From Lucifuga dentata (taxonomy: Eukaryota; Chordata; Actinopteri; Ophidiiformes; Bythitidae), in the NCBI GenBank assembly GCA_014773175.1, contig VXCM01001493.1, forward strand, positions 35,464-99,463: a stretch of DNA of 64,000 nucleotides. The letters run 5' to 3'. A program made the translations under genes and the position numbers. Under the pieces are notes generated by a model. That model was not told where the DNA came from and did not search any database. It was given only the letters and a program-made list of their open reading frames with translations. Each line of letters begins with the position of its first letter. Position 1 is the stretch's first letter. Below, one piece after another: positions 63,935 to 64,000 of this stretch.

Positions 63935-64000
63935 CAGTCCTCTTCTTTTCCTTTCAGCTTTCCCTTCAGGGGTCACCACAGCGAATCATCTGCCTCCATC
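63935..64000 (-). mobile_element. RTE-type LINE 3' end, cut by the window edge
   Basis: The stretch CTTCTTTTCCTTTCAGCTTTCCCTTCAGGGG and on through the ATCATCTGCCTCCATC edge is nearly identical to 42606-42665 (G to A difference at one position in the first 20). The minus strand therefore carries a second RTE 3' end in the same orientation. Confidence 0.8.

Overview
The window is nuclear DNA from a ray-finned (teleost) fish. Coding exons are short, flanked by GT..AG introns and embedded in AT-rich sequence full of CA/TG, GATA and AGT microsatellites and fish-type transposon debris (Tc1-like, RTE and L2-like LINEs, a solo LTR, small inverted-repeat elements). No bacterial or organellar features are visible. 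Almost every long open frame outside the four genes below is a shadow or low-complexity translation.

Four genes are supported, in the order ddah1 - ccn1 - znhit6 - col24a1, which is the vertebrate neighbourhood I know from human chromosome 1p22. (1) ddah1, minus strand: only coding exon 1 (11865-12158); the gene continues off the left end, so about 1-11864 is its first intron. (2) ccn1 (cyr61), plus strand: complete in five coding exons between 19688 and 21544, 372 aa, with a TATA-box promoter, a perfect CArG box upstream and a 3'UTR ending near 22275. ddah1 and ccn1 are divergent across about 7 kb that is rich in dinucleotide repeats. (3) znhit6, minus strand: complete in ten coding exons between 57382 and 30034, 441 aa, with the zinc-finger HIT domain split over exons 2-3 and a long acidic last exon. 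(4) col24a1, minus strand: the last five coding exons (63253-60344), covering the visible fibrillar-collagen C-propeptide with eight cysteines and the stop codon; the remainder lies beyond the right edge.

ccn1 and znhit6 are tail-to-tail across a gene-poor stretch (about 22.3-29.7 kb) that holds a broken Tc1-like transposon and an unusually perfect 18-bp hairpin. znhit6 introns hold a TTAA-bounded inverted-repeat element of 602 bp, a pair of related 0.4-0.57 kb repeats, LINE tails (one with a perfect 17-bp target duplication) and a mariner/Tc1 3' end. The ddah1 intron holds a 468-bp solo LTR with a 5-bp target duplication.

The genes share a conserved neighbourhood rather than one pathway: nitric-oxide control (ddah1), matricellular signalling (ccn1), snoRNP assembly (znhit6) and fibrillar collagen (col24a1). 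I found no convincing new gene system. The best leads are the two TTAA-bounded element families, the relocated acidic tail of znhit6, the GC-rich ORF-bearing block in the col24a1 3'UTR and the regulatory sites of ccn1. Twelve single-N positions mark assembly joins, and three of these create artificial perfect duplications.
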